NCBI RefSeq assembly: GCF_000372725.1
Contig: NW_005195220.1
Location: forward strand, 210,822 to 274,821
Direction: 5' to 3'
DNA length: 64,000 nt
From: Emiliania huxleyi CCMP1516
Lineage: Eukaryota; Haptophyta; Isochrysidales; Noelaerhabdaceae
Positions within the stretch are counted from its first letter, which is position 1; each line of letters begins with the position of its first letter. The notes beneath the pieces are model-generated. The model worked only from the letters and a program-made list of their open reading frames with translations, searched no databases and was not told the origin of the DNA. Positions 8,932 to 19,637 of this stretch are shown one piece after another. The position numbers and the translations under genes are program-made.

Positions 8932-9238
8932 CCTCCCTCCCGACAAACCAACTCCCGCACACACACAATCGCACTCTGGCCATCGAATGACTCCGAATGA
9001 CTCACTGTGTGTGCTAAGACAGAATCTCCGCAGACATCCAAAACGGGCCGTGCCGCGTTTGTGGTGTCTTCTCAAGCACTAGCATCCGGACGCCGCACTC
9101 GAGCGGGCGGGTCACATCTATGTGGGCCCAGTGTGCGCACTAGGCGCATATGCTAGTGCTATCCTGATGCCCTATGGGAGGCAGAGGGATGGGGGGAGGG
9201 GGGGGCAGAGGTAAGGTGGGGTGAGACTGGGGAGGGCC
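8932..9238. other. No gene seen
   Basis: Short open frames only; no motif recognised. Confidence 0.4.
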
Positions 9239-9470
9239 TCAAAGGTCCTCCATGGGGGTGGGGTCCGGCCCGAACAGGTCGAAGCCGGTCCCGCCATCGC
9301 CGCCGGCGCCGTCGCCCTCGTCCGCCTCGGAGGCGGAGGTCGTCGAGCGGGGCGTCTCGCCCGTCGCGAACCTGCCGCCGAACACGGCGTCGGCCGGCGC
9401 CGAGGCGCCGGCAGCCGTGAACTGATCAGGTCGGCGACCTTTCGGTCCCTGCAGGCCGCATCAATTTTGC
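9239..9470 (-). pseudogene. C-terminal remnant, paralog of the 52455 gene
   Basis: On the minus strand GGKIDAACRDR is followed, after a frame offset, by AAGASAPADAVF, an acidic tail and a stop at 9239-9241. This matches the C-terminal part of the 53303-ending protein (KIDAACRDR, AAGASAPADAVF) but the last 40 residues differ. It is therefore a diverged paralog fragment, opposite in strand to the nearby copy at 8170. Confidence 0.7.
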
Positions 9471-9479
9471 CGCCCCGTT

Positions 9480-9959
9480 TACGCAGCGGTCGCTCACCAG
9501 CGTGTGGCGCACGTGCCCGCTGCTGCACGAGGCGCTGCCGGGGGCCAAGCAAGTGCTGCAGTGGCAGCGGATTGACAATGTCATCGCCTCTTTCGACGAG
9601 GCGACGCGCGTGTACATGATCTGTCCGTTTGCCCGCGCGATGCACAAGTCGGGCGCGGAGTGGAAGCTGTGGAAGAACGGCGGCAACCAGCGCGAGACCC
9701 ACGGCATCGGCCGGCTGCTGCGGCGGATGACGAAGGAGATGGCGGAGGACCCGCTGATTGCGCTCGACGTTGCGCGGCTGCAGGACGTCGCCGCCTCCCG
9801 CGACTCTGACGATGAGCTCGACCAGCAACCATGGCTTCTCAGCATCGACTCGCGGATGGACACATCGCAGTTCGCCCAGACCGAGGTCTGTTTGCGCCTG
9901 GTCGCCTGCATAGGGTCGATCTCGGCGGTTGGGTTAGTGTTGGCATCCCGAGTGAGGTA
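9480..9959 (+). CDS. Hypothetical protein fragment
   Basis: Open frame whose residues look protein-like rather than low-complexity (WRTCPLLHEALPGAKQVL, VYMICPFARAMHKSG, HGIGRLLRRMTKEMAEDPL). No start is certain and a preceding acceptor (caccag) is possible. Not recognised. It lies between the two remnants of the 52455 family and the LINE and may belong to one of those repeats. Confidence 0.4.
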
Positions 9960-10039
9960 AGGGTGACTGAGCCGTGGGCAGGGCTTATCCGGAGCCTGCA
10001 GAGCAGCGGAGCCGGCTGCGGACGTGGAGAGGTGCCTCC

Positions 10040-11230
10040 GTGTCTAGGTGTGAATAGGGGTCCGCTGTGATCATTCACAGTGGGGGGGGGGGTGTACAGG
10101 AATTGTATGCCCCTGCTGGCTGGTCCGGGATAGGCCCCCGTTGGCCCGGGGGAGCTGCGGCTAGCGCCCAGTCCCCCGCGTGTCGTCGTCGCCAGCACTA
10201 AGAACGGAGCCGTTTCGTCCAGTTGGCGTAGAAGGGCGTTGTTGCTTGCTGCTGCTGCAGCTGCTGCTGGCCGGCGGCGGCTGTCGCGGCGTCATCCGAG
10301 GGAGCGGCGTCGCCACGGCTGGCGGCGTCGTCCCTCTTGGTCGCGTAGTCCAGCAGGTGGTGCAGGTCCCTGCATTTGAGATGCCTCGTCAAGGCCTCAC
10401 TAAAGTAGAGCTGCCCGTACTCGCCGTACGAGAACAGGGGGGCCACGAGTAGTTGGAATCGATCGAGGAAGCGCGGCGGCGGCTGTTCCCCTCTCGAGTG
10501 GTACCTTCTCCGGAGGCTGCGGATATGAACGCATTTCGAGGCGGCCGCATGGACGAGTCGGGTGAGAGTAGCCGTCCACACGTCGTCCGCTTTGAACGTG
10601 ACGTTGTCGATGTCGACCCTGTAGAAGTCGATCAGCGTAAACTTCCAGAGGAGCAGGCAGAGAGTCGTCGTCACTAGGGGAAGACGTTGGTCCTCCACGT
10701 AGCAGAAGAGTATCCTGTCGCGACTGGGAGCAGGGGTGTCGGGAATGATCAGCTTTATCCGGCTGAATAGATGCGCGATTATTCGGCATCGGCCGAGGTG
10801 TGCGCAGGACTCGCGTTCGCGGTGGCAGAGGCGGCAGACGGTCCTGGCCTCTCCCCGCCGGTGGCGCGTCGAGAGCGCTCGGTGGAGGATGTGCTTGAAA
10901 TAGAGATGCCAGTCCTTGAAGCTGAGGAGTCCGGTGTTTCGGAAGTGTTGAGGCGGCGCGTATGTGTGAGTGACTGAGTCGTCGGCGGGATTCCAATGTT
11001 GTAGGCGCACGTACGCGCACACGCGCCAGACGACGCAGGGCAGACGATGTGGAGGCGGAGCAGACGCGCAGGGCGAGAGCCGAGACGAGGGAGGGAGCAG
11101 GACTTTGCGGAGATCAGCAGGAGGATGTACGAAGAGATTAGGAGCAGCAGGGACCCGAGGGACCATGTGGAAGACGGCTAGTGATAGTCCCCCCCCCATC
11201 GGGAGGACGGACCCCGGCGGCTAGTCGCAG
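10040..11230 (-). mobile_element. LINE (non-LTR retrotransposon) 3' part
   Basis: A minus-strand frame of 333 codons (11199-10198) carries a CCHC-type knuckle, CRLCHRERESCAHLGRC, in a context (FKDWHLYFKHILHRAL before it, long aromatic-rich tail after it) typical of the C-terminus of LINE reverse-transcriptase proteins. The end is Gln-rich (QQQLQQQQ) and is followed by a GC-rich 3' flank. No reverse-transcriptase palm motif is present, so it is a 5'-truncated copy. The overlapping plus-strand frames are shadows. Confidence 0.6.
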
Positions 11231-11487
11231 ACCACACCCACAAAGAACCCTGCACAAACACCGACAAAGATCGCACGGGACCTGTTGCTCTTGCTGTTCC
11301 TTTTTACCCATCTCACAGTAGAGGTGTCTCTTTTTATTTATTTACGCACACGCACACGCGGGGAAGAATAATAAAAGCAGAGAGACTGGTCAAGGAAGAA
11401 TAAAAACAAATGCAGTGCAGCACACCAAGCGAGAAAGAAGAGGAGCGAGATCCTGGGGGGTGGCTACATAGAAAACAGGCCCGTCGC
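11231..11487. other. Intergenic, AT-richer
   Basis: Contains tttttatttatttacgcac and similar A/T tracts. It could serve as the 3' end and polyadenylation region of the minus-strand ankyrin gene or its tail copy. No gene seen. Confidence 0.4.
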
Positions 11488-11877
11488 TCATCGCACCACC
11501 ACCCATGGCAGCACAAACTCGCGCCAGATGTCCGCCAGCTCATTCTGGAGCCGCTCCCTCACGGCTGTCGAAGTGTCGAAGCGCTCCTCGTCCCAAGCGA
11601 CCAGGTAGCCCAGCCGCACCACCTCGACCGCACGCTTGCGAGCCGCTGTTGGGAAGAGCTCGTGCGACTGCGGCGACCACTCCGCCGCCTTGAGGATGAG
11701 CCTGCCCACCGCCACCGCCTCGGCCGCTGGCTGCAGGTTGGCCGGCCTGAGGGAGGGCAGAGGTGTGTCAAAGAGAGGATCCGGCGAGTCGGGGAGAGAC
11801 CATTGCAGTGCGCGCCTCAGTGCGAGGGCCTTGGCCTCGCCCGCCACGCGCACAAAGGAGACAGGACCAAAGCAATC
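11488..11877 (-). pseudogene. Duplicated C-terminal segment of the ankyrin gene
   Basis: Encodes a second version of the tail of the neighbouring ankyrin protein (SHELFPTAARKRAVEVVRLG, DEERFD, ADIWREFVLPWVVVR) in the same frame, directly after that gene's stop. It starts after the stop with DDCFGPVSFVRVAGEAKALAL, absent from the other copy, so it is the last exon of another family member or a tandem partial duplication. No own start codon is seen. Confidence 0.6.
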
Positions 11878-11883
11878 ATCATG

Positions 11884-13214
11884 TCATCGCACCACCACCC
11901 ATGGCAGCACAAACTCGCGCCAGATGTCCGCCAGCTCTGGAGCCGCTCCCTCGCGGCTGTCGAAGCGCTCCTCGTCCCAGGCGATCAGGTAGCCCAGCCG
12001 CATCACCTCGACCGCCCTCTTGCAAGCCGCCGTGGGGAAGAGCGAGTGGCTTGCCGGCGACCACGGCGCCGCCGCCCGCCGAACCAGCGCCGCCGCCTCG
12101 CCCGCGCCGCCCGCGGCGCGCCGCAGCGGCGTCGGCTCGCCCTCGTGCAAGCTTGCGCCGCTGCGCAGGAGGGAGGTGGCGCGGGCGGCGGTGAGGGTCT
12201 CAAGGTGCGCGAGCGGCGTCCAGCCGCGGCTGGCGACCAGCCAAGCGGCGAGGTCGGCGTGGCCTAGGCGGTTTGCGGCCTCCTCGGGCGTGCCGAAGGG
12301 CGTAGCGGCGCGGGAGGCGCCGTAGGAGGAGAGGAGCTTGGCGACCTCGAGGTGGCCGTTCTGGCATGCCATGAACAGCGGCGTGGCGCCGTCGTTCATC
12401 GCTTGGTTGATGTCAGCGTCGGCCTCGAGGAGTAGCCGGGCGCACTCGAGCTGCCCCTCCTGGCATGCCATGAACAGCGGCGTGGCGCCGTCGTTGCAAG
12501 CTTGGTTGACCGCTGCGCCAGCCTCGAAGAGCAGCCGGGCGCACTGGACGTGGCCCTCCTGGCACGCGGCGAGGAGCGGCGTGGCGCCGTCCTGCTGGGC
12601 TTGGTTGATCGCCGCGCCAGCCTCGAGCAGCAACCGAGCGACCTCGAGGTGGCCCTTGTTACACGCCTTGTACAGCGGCGTGACGCCGTCATGCTTGCCT
12701 TGATTGATCGCCGCGCCAGCCTCGAGCAGCAACCGAGCGACCTCGAGGTGGCCCTTGTTACACGCCTTGTACAGCGGCGTGACGCCGTTGTGCTTGCCTC
12801 GATTGATCGCCGCGCCAGCATCAAGGAGTAGCTGGGCGATCTCGACGTGGCCCTTCTCGCTTGCGACGAGCAGCGGCGTGAAGCCGCTGGCGTTGGCTTG
12901 GTCGACTGCCGCGCTGGCTTTGAGGAGCAGCCGGGCGCTGTCGATGCAGCCTCCATTGCACGCGTAGGTCAGCGCGGAAGCGCCGCCGCCATTCGTCGCC
13001 CCGACGCTCGCGCCGCTGTCGAGCAGCAGCCGCACCGCCTCGGCCTGCCCGTGCCGAGCGGCCCAGGTGAGCAGCGTGTCCTGCTTCTCGGTGTCGTGCC
13101 GCGCGTCGAGCTGGGCCGCGAGCGACGTGCCGCGCGTCCCCTGCCCGGAGAGGAAGGCGCGCAGCGGGGCAAGGTCGCCCCGAGCCAGGTCAGCGAGGCG
13201 GGTTGGGATGGCCG
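11884..13214 (-). CDS. Ankyrin-repeat protein, 5' end missing or in another exon
   Basis: At least nine ankyrin repeats, several nearly identical (DGVTPLYKACNKGHLEVAR occurs twice, NDGATPLFMACQ twice), followed by a C-terminal domain with SHSLFPTAACKRAVEV and ADIWREFVLPWVVVR. Ankyrin stacks bind other proteins; no catalytic domain is visible. The frame is open up to a stop just upstream of 13214 without an ATG, so the first exon is elsewhere or was lost. Repeat R2 begins about 50 bp further upstream and may have displaced it. The internal near-identity of repeats indicates recent expansion. Confidence 0.8.
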
Positions 13215-13261
13215 CCGCTCATGGCCGCCAGAAAGAAGAAAAACTGGGAGGGCTTCCATGT

Positions 13262-14048
13262 CCACAATATCTCTCAGTCTAGCTAAGCCTGGGAAGGCGA
13301 TTCCGGGGCCGTACAGCAGCTTGATGGTGCTTCGCCGGCGTGCGTCCCGGAGCGGTGCCGGACGGGCGGTCCTTGGGAGGAAAACGAGGGACAGCGCCGA
13401 CGGCGCTCTGATTCGACTTTTAACTTCAAACAAAGACAGTCGCACGCGCCGCAGCGGCCCTTCTCGCTTGCGGATCCGTCAGTCAGGAGCGGCCGCAGCA
13501 TACCGTCGGGTCTCTATTTTAAGAGCAGGTAAACAGCAATAGATCCGGGTGTAGTGCCGGATCAGTTCCTGGAGCCAGGGGGACCGATTCGCGCTTGCCA
13601 AGGGACCAATTGCTGGAAGCCTGCGCAGCCTGCGCTCCGGCCGGCAGAGGGCTTGCGACCCGTGGCAGGGTGACAGCCCGCCGGTGGGCGAGCCAAACTC
13701 TGGCGGAGGCAGCCCGCTCAGCCCCAGGCGCCCCTCGAACCGGAGGGTGGTCTGCCGCCGCTGCGCGGTCGGCGCGCCGAGCGCGGGAGACATATCAGCT
13801 TCGCGCCACAGGTAACATGGGGACCGATTCTCGGCAAGTTTGGCAGCGCGGGCAGTGTGAAGGATCGATTGCTGTACAACGAGGGACCGATTCCGTGAGG
13901 GCCGGGTATCGATTAGGCCGCTTGAGGGCCGGATCTATTGCTGTTTACCTGCTCTTAAAATAGAGACCCGACGGTACTGTCAGGAGCGGATCCGTCAGTT
14001 AGTCATGTTCACGCCGGGATCGTGTCCCTCACAACCTGGGCAGACTTT
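13262..14048 (+). repeat. Dispersed repeat R2, copy 2, split by a MITE
   Basis: 13262-13500 and 13977-14048 match the two halves of copy 1 at 6490-6756. The element at 13501-13976 interrupts it. Copy 2 lies between the minus-strand ankyrin gene and the plus-strand PSMG3-like gene. Confidence 0.85.
13501..13976. mobile_element. 476-bp MITE with 46-bp perfect terminal inverted repeats
   Basis: 13503-13548 (ccgtcgggtctctatttt ... agatccgg) is exactly inverted at 13929-13974. TA at each outer edge fits a TA target duplication, as in Tc1/mariner or PIF-type elements. The homologous uninterrupted site in repeat R2 copy 1 supports insertion. There is no transposase frame inside. The interior carries several gaccgatt / gaccaatt motifs near both ends. 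Confidence 0.9.
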
Positions 14049-14187
14049 GGGCCACAACAGTAGGCCAAAAACAAAAAGCAGACGAATAATTCTTTTTCTG
14101 GGAGCTGCGCGAGCGCGCCTTCCGCCAGTTGGTGCTGGTGGAGCGCCACCACACGCACGTGATCTCACGCAGTCGTCCGAGCTTGAA

Positions 14188-14902
14188 ATGATCGCTAATG
14201 GGTGCGCGCAACAGCCTGGACCACTGAGCAAATCTGCAGAGGTCTGCATCGGTGGCGTCTCAACGCGGCTGATCGCCACGGCATACGCCAACCGGATTTT
14301 TGTCGTGGTGTCTCAGCGAGAGAACCTCGGCACGCTCATCTCGGCGACGCGAGAGAGCGCGACGGGCCTGGCGAGTGGACCTGGTTGCTACAGCACGCGC
14401 GTCCTGCTTGGACGGCGGGACGACGAGGCACTCGAGGTGCTTTGCGCCACCGTCCGAGACACAGTGCCTTCCCCGCGTGGTGCCCATCCCTCTTCCCCGT
14501 CTCGGGCAGCTGGGCTCCCACGCGACAGTCTCCTTGGCGGCGCTGCCAGCTCGGGCGGGTTACCGGGCACCCGGTGCCGCCGCGCAGGTGTACGCGCGTA
14601 CCTTGGTCGAGCTCATCAACAAGAGCAGGCCAGCGGACATAGAATTCCACAACAAGCGGGAGACGAGAGATCACACACGCTACAGCCGTAGTCAGCCGTA
14701 CTCCGCTGTATTCATCGTCCTCGCACCCCTCGCATTCACGCGGTGCTCTGAAGACGCTGCACAGTGCCGTACTCCCGCGCTGAGGCTGGCGTATTCACAA
14801 CGCAGGCCAGCGGATCTCCTGCTCGCCCTCAACCTGCTCGACAGCTCTCGCGCAACCTTTCACGAGGTGATGCGCGCGCTCGACGCGATCAAGGTCTGGT
14901 GA
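14188..14902 (+). CDS. PSMG3: Proteasome assembly chaperone 3 (PSMG3/PAC3-like)
   Basis: Three exons, 14188-14436, 14588-14628 and 14806-14902, join in frame into 128 residues, close to the roughly 122 of human PSMG3. Family order is kept: EVCIGGVSTRLIATAYANRI, FVVVSQRENLGTLIS, TRVLLGRRDDEALEV, YARTLVELINK, LLLALNLLDSS and the C-terminal ALDAIKVW. PSMG3 with PSMG4 guides assembly of the 20S proteasome alpha ring in the cytosol. Intron 1 is GT-AG (151 bp). Intron 2 is GC-AG (177 bp) and is bordered by a 13-bp direct repeat, gcaggccagcgga. The ATG at 14188 is the only one placing the conserved start correctly. Confidence 0.85.
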
Positions 14903-15684
14903 AGGTCTGGTCGGGGTCTGGTGAAGGGCTGGGGAAGGCGCGCAGAGACACACGGAGGGGCGGGCGCGCGGCGGCGGCGGCGGGCGGCGGGCGGGGGGCG
15001 GGGGAAAGAAAAGCGGGCACTTTTTGTCAGTTCCTAAAGTCGAAGCGCCGCGATGCCGTTCGTGACTAATGCCGACTCGAGGTGATACTGATAGCGCTCC
15101 GGTACACACACACCAGAGCCGAGAGCGCTCGCCGCGCTCGCGTCTCGCGGAAGATCTCTCGCGGCGCTGGAGCCTGGAGAATAATATGATCGATATTTCG
15201 GTTTTCGCGCGGCGAGGACGCTCGAAGAGCGAGATTGGCGAGAGGGACGAGGATAAGCTAAGGTAAGGTAAGGTAAACGTCTCCACACACAAAGTGGTGG
15301 ACGAGGAGCGCCGCCCGCGGAAGAGCCACTATCTCGCGTGCCGCACGGCTGCCGTTGGCTTCTCTCCCCACTGCGCAATATCACACGCGGCCCGCCCAAC
15401 TCCCGGTCCCTCCCCCTGCCCGCACGTGAGACAGGTATGGGCGTGAGGGCTGATCGGCTCCGCGCGCACAATGTATCAACGACGCACACGCGCACAAGGG
15501 GCCACAGCTGCCAGCGGCGTCGCCCTGCCCCAGCAAGCCAGACACGCGCAGTACCCCGCGAGCCCGGCGCGCTACGCGGAGAAGAGAGGAGAGGAGAGGA
15601 GAGAGAGGGAGGGGGGCTGCGCCGTGGATGCGGCGCGCGGCACTCGTCGCCGCGCCGCCGCTGACAAGTCACAAGCGGCCTCGG
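14903..15684. other. Intergenic, with an introner-like fragment
   Basis: Space between the convergent PSMG3-like and zuotin-like genes. 15254-15301 holds (aggta)n and cgtctccacacacaaagtggtgg, a truncated copy of the introner-like repeat. No coding motif recognised elsewhere. Confidence 0.5.
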
Positions 15685-18079
15685 TCAGCCGAGCACCTTG
15701 CGCAGGGCCGCCTCGAGCGCGTCGGTGCCGGCGGCCTCGTCGCCGGCGGACAGCGTCGCGTGCAGCGCCTCGATCTCGACCAGAGGCAGCCCACTCGCCA
15801 CCGCCTCCAGGTCCGACGCGCGCGCGCGCCACGCGGCGCCCTCCTCGCCGAGCGACTTGAGCTCTTTGCGCGCCTTTTTGAGCGCCGACCGCGCCTTCTC
15901 CTTCTCGCGCTTCGCCGCCGCCTTGTCCGAATCCTTGGACGCCCGCTCCGCCGCCGCCGCCGCCGCCGCCGCCGCCTCCGCCGCCCGGGCCTGCTCCGCC
16001 GCCTCCGCCTTTGCGCGCTTCTCCGCCGCCAGCGCCTCCTCCTTTCGCCTCCGCTGCAGCTCGCGCTCCGCCGCGCGCTCCTCCTTGGCACGATGCAGCC
16101 GCGGGTCGTTCTCCTGCGCCAGCTCGACCGCGCTCATCAGCCGCCGCATCTCGCTCCGCTTGAGTCGCTCCACCTCGTTCTTGTTCTGCCGCTGCATCCA
16201 CCGCCGCTCCTCGCGGTCCTCCGCCTCGGCCGTGTCGTACCTGTTCACAGCCACAGGTGTGAAGAGACGCTGTTCACGGCTGCTCCTCCGCCGCCCCTCG
16301 GCCGTGTCGCACTCGGCCAGCAGCGAAAAGTCGCGCCAGGAGCGGAAGCGCGTCCAAAAGGCGTAGAAGCGCTGCACCTCCTCCAGCGGCGTCTCGTCGT
16401 CGCCAACCAACGGCACCGGCCGCGCCACCGAGAACTTTGCCTGCCGAGCAAACACGGGCCCAAACACGCGGAAGAAGCGGCCCGGGTCGTCGGCGCGCGG
16501 CCGGAAGGCGGTGGGGAGCGCGTCGTTAAAGTAGTCGATCGAGTCGTACTGTCGCCGCTTCTCCTCACTGCCCAGCAGCTCCCACGCCGCCGACAGCAGC
16601 TTGAACTCCTCCTCCTCCTCGCCCTCCTCCTCGCCCTCCCCCCCCTCCTCGCCGCCCTCCTCGCCGCCGCCCTCCCTGCCGTTGCCGTTGTTGCCGCCCT
16701 CGCCGCCGCCGCCCTTGCCCCTCCTGCCGCCCTCCTTGCCGCCCTCCTTGCCGCCCTCCTTGCCGCCCTCCTTGCCGCCTCTGGCGCCGCCATTCTCCTG
16801 CGCCGCCTTCTTGTCCGGATGCCTGGAGGGTGAGGGTGCGGGTTGGGTTGAGGTTGGGGTGAGGGTGTGGGTGTGAGTGAGGGGTGTCTGCAGGGTCGAA
16901 GCTTCCGAGAGGGTTCCGAGAGGGTTCCGAGAGGGTTCCGAGAGGCCTCCGAGAGGGCTCCGAGAGGGTTCTCCGCCACTGCCTGCAGCTGGGAAGTGTC
17001 TACGAAGTGTCTACGAGGTGTCTGCTCACTTCTCCAGCACCAGCCGGCGGTACGCCTTGCGCAGCTCCTACGAGTCACGAGGAGTTGGGAGGATGAGAGG
17101 AGCCGCACACGGCACGCCGGACGCACGCCCCCGGGGGGAGGGCACCTCGGGCGTCGCCGCCCACCGGCGATCCTCGAGCTCGAGCAGGCCGTACGGGTCC
17201 ACCTTAGGGTCGAGAGGAGGGGGGCGCGGTGAGACAAGAGGAAGGGGGGCGCGGTGAGACAAGAGGAAGGGGGGCGCGGTGAGAGTTGAGGAAGGGGGGT
17301 GCGGTGAGAGGTGAGGAAGGGGTGCGGTGAGAGGAGAGGAAGGGGGTGCGGTGAGAGGAGAGGCGACGGCAGCAGCAGCAGAGGGAGGAGAGAGGCAGAG
17401 GGGAGGGGCGAGGCAGAGGGGAGGAGAGAGGCAGCGGCGGCGAGGAGAGAGGCAGCGGCGGCGAGGAGAGAGGGGGCGGTGGCGGGGAGCTCGGGAGCGG
17501 CAGTGAGCAGCAGCGGCAGCGATAGGGGCGGCGGCGCTGAGCAGAGGCAGCGGTGAGCAGAGTGCAGCAGCGGTGATTAGAGGCGGCGGCGAGAGAGGCG
17601 GCGGCGAGAGAGGCGGCGGCGGCGCCAGCCTTGTCGAGGCCCTGCAGCTTGTCGCCGAGCTTCTCCGTGTCCCAGTACATCGACCTTTTGCCGATCGCCG
17701 CGTAGTTGGTCACCGCCTCCCGCTCGCCCTCCTCGCCCTCCGCCTCCTCCGCCGCCCGCGCCGCGTCGGCCGCCCGCTCGGCCGCCTGAGGCCGCAGACG
17801 GGAGAGAGTCAGGACGCCGCATGCGGGGCGTTGGCTGGTCAGGTGGTGCTCCGACGCGGTGCGCGCGGCCGGGTGCGCCGGCATGGCGCCGTAGAGGCGA
17901 GGGCGAGGGGAGCGGGCGCGGCGGCAAGGCGCCTCCTCGAGAGCAATGAGCTGCTCGACAGCGGACTTTTGCTGTACTCGCCAGGCCTCGCGCTGCTTGG
18001 TCGGCTGCGCCGGAGAGCCGTAGCACGTCGGCTCGGACGGCGAGTCCGGGCGCGGCGGCGGCAGAGCTAAATAAGCCAT
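15685..18079 (-). CDS. DNAJC2: Zuotin/DNAJC2-like J-protein, 6 exons
   Basis: Exons 18079-17933, 17785-17630, 17202-17146, 17067-17030, 16822-16313 and 16240-15685 join in frame to 487 residues. The J domain spans exons 3-5: DPYGLLELED, ELRKAYRRLVLEKHPDKK (the HPD triad that triggers Hsp70 ATPase) and LSAAWELLGSEEKRRQYDS. The zuotin homology region follows: FFRVFGPVFARQAKFS, FYAFWTRFRSWRDF, DREERRWMQRQNK, then a long charged helix. Zuotin sits on the ribosome with an Hsp70 and helps nascent chains fold. The animal/plant SANT domains are absent, as in yeast. Introns 17786-17932 and 17203-17629 are GC-AG. Intron 16241-16312 is bordered by a 17-bp direct repeat with one mismatch. A Gly/Lys repeat inside the J domain (16660-16790) is unusual. 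Confidence 0.85.
16905..16975. repeat. (gagagggttcc)n intronic repeat
   Basis: About six copies of an 11-bp unit inside the fourth intron of the zuotin-like gene. Confidence 0.85.
17212..17480. repeat. Purine-rich tandem repeats in a zuotin intron
   Basis: Units of about 33 bp (aggaaggggggcgcggtgaga) followed by gaggagagaggcagcggcgg repeats fill much of the 427-bp GC-AG intron. Confidence 0.85.
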
Positions 18080-18244
18080 GCTCCCTTCGGAAGGGCGCGT
18101 GGCGAGTCGCGTGGCCTTGCCCCCCCCCCCGCGACCCATTCCTGTACTCGAGTAGCGGAGGGAGGCGACGGCGCGAAAATGCCGCACACCGATGGCTTTC
18201 TGTGCTAACGTTCTTAGTCCTTACACATTGCTGGCGCGAGTCGC

Positions 18245-19094
18245 TCAGCCGTCCTCCTCGTCGGCCGCAAACGAGAGGCCTCGCTGCTGCTGCTTCTCGC
18301 GCTCGCGCTTCTTGGCGCGCTTGCGCGCCTGCTGCGCAGCGGCTGCCTCCGCCGCCTCCTCCGCCTCGCGCTCCCGCTTGGCTCCCGCCGCCGCCTCCAG
18401 CTCCTCTCGCTTCTCGCGGAAGGCGGCCGACGAGACGAGGCCCACCGTCGCCGCAGCCAGCTGCGACTCGACCGCGCCCTCGTCGGCCTTAGCGAACCGG
18501 TTCTCTTCCCCCTGCAGCAGCGCGCTCGTCCAGCCGGCGGCCGACATCGACTGCTGCGCCAGCTCCTTGACTCGCGCCTTCTCCGCCTGCTCGTGGGAGG
18601 GAGGTGTGACGACGATGGCAGCAGCAGCGGCGGCGGCGGCCGCGGCGGCCAAGGGCGAGGGCCGGACGAGGGCCGCGTCCGTGTGTCTCTGTGTCGCTCC
18701 AGATCTAGGGCTCGCTGCCTTGGTGGACGAGCGCGCCGCTTTTAGCGCCGCCTCCACCTCGCCCCGCTCCCTGGTGTTGGCCTCGACGACGTCGTACGCG
18801 CCGCCGTGTGCCGCGAGCCGACGGCCCGCCTCAATCACCGCACGAAGCTTCTCCTCCAGCCTCGCCACCTGTCGTCGGCGAAGGCTGAGCGTGATAGAGT
18901 CGGCGAGAGATTGGTTTGAGCGCTGGCGGCTACGCAGCGAAAGAGCAAACATGCGCGTGGGAGGAGGTCACCTCGCCAGTCGCGCCCTTTGTTTTGACCC
19001 GCGTGCACGACTGGCTCTCGCGTTTATGCGCCGCCATGGCCTCGGCCGAGGCGCTGCGCAGCACCTTGCCGCAGATGTCGCAGACGGCGGCCAT
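18245..19094 (-). CDS. Zinc-finger/coiled-coil protein with FAM50-like segment, 3 exons
   Basis: Exons 19094-18972, 18922-18740 and 18586-18245 join in frame to 215 residues. The N-terminus has a C-x2-C finger half (CDICGKVL) with later His and Cys. A coiled coil follows (ARLEEKLRAVIEAG). The C-terminal third has VESQLAAATVGLV, FREKREELEA and a basic run ending LSFAADEEDG, which parallels the first part of FAM50/XAP5 nuclear proteins. The XAP5 domain that should follow is absent and there is no room for it before the zuotin gene. Introns: 18923-18971 (GT-AG, 49 bp) and 18587-18739 (GC-AG). Family assignment is tentative; the exon structure is more secure. Confidence 0.6.
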
Positions 19095-19418
19095 GTATGG
19101 TAAGTTAGCGACAGAGCGGCACGTCCTGGGCCGTGGCCTCGCTGCGGCTCGCTGCCGGGCAAGGGTGCGGCCGCGAAAAAGTATTCTGGCACCGGTGGGC
19201 GTCTGAGCCTCGTTGGAGCGAGTTCGCGCTGCGCTAGGCTCAGACGGCGAGTTCGCGCTGCGCTAGGCTCGCAGATGGCGAGTGCGCTGCGATAGATTTG
19301 CGCTGCGATGAACCCGTTTCTAGGAGCCGATAACTCAAGGGAGAACAAAACAACATCCGCATCAAGGGAGGAAGCGCGGCGTTTTCTTCTTGCGTCCAAC
19401 TCCGGCAGTTGGTCCAGC

Positions 19419-19514
19419 ATGGCAGCCTCGAGCGACCTGCAGGCTCTGCAGCTTCAGATTCGGAATCTGCAGCAAAAGATCGACTTCCAGCACAGAAGAA
19501 AGAAAAAAAACTGA
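19419..19514 (+). CDS. Short coiled-coil frame, hypothetical
   Basis: An ATG opens a 31-residue frame (LQALQLQIRNLQQKIDFQ, then a basic end) just before a run of A. It could be a real small protein, a last exon or chance. Nothing in the surroundings decides. Confidence 0.25.
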   Translation: MAASSDLQALQLQIRNLQQKIDFQHRRKKKN

Positions 19515-19637
19515 GCGGCGGGCACGTCGCGCCGCATGGTGGCCGCGCTGCGCCGCTCGCCGCTGGCGCGCGGTTGATCGCGGCGCCGACTCCACGGCGG
19601 CGCCATCTCACGCAGCGGGGCGCGTCTGCCGCTCTTA

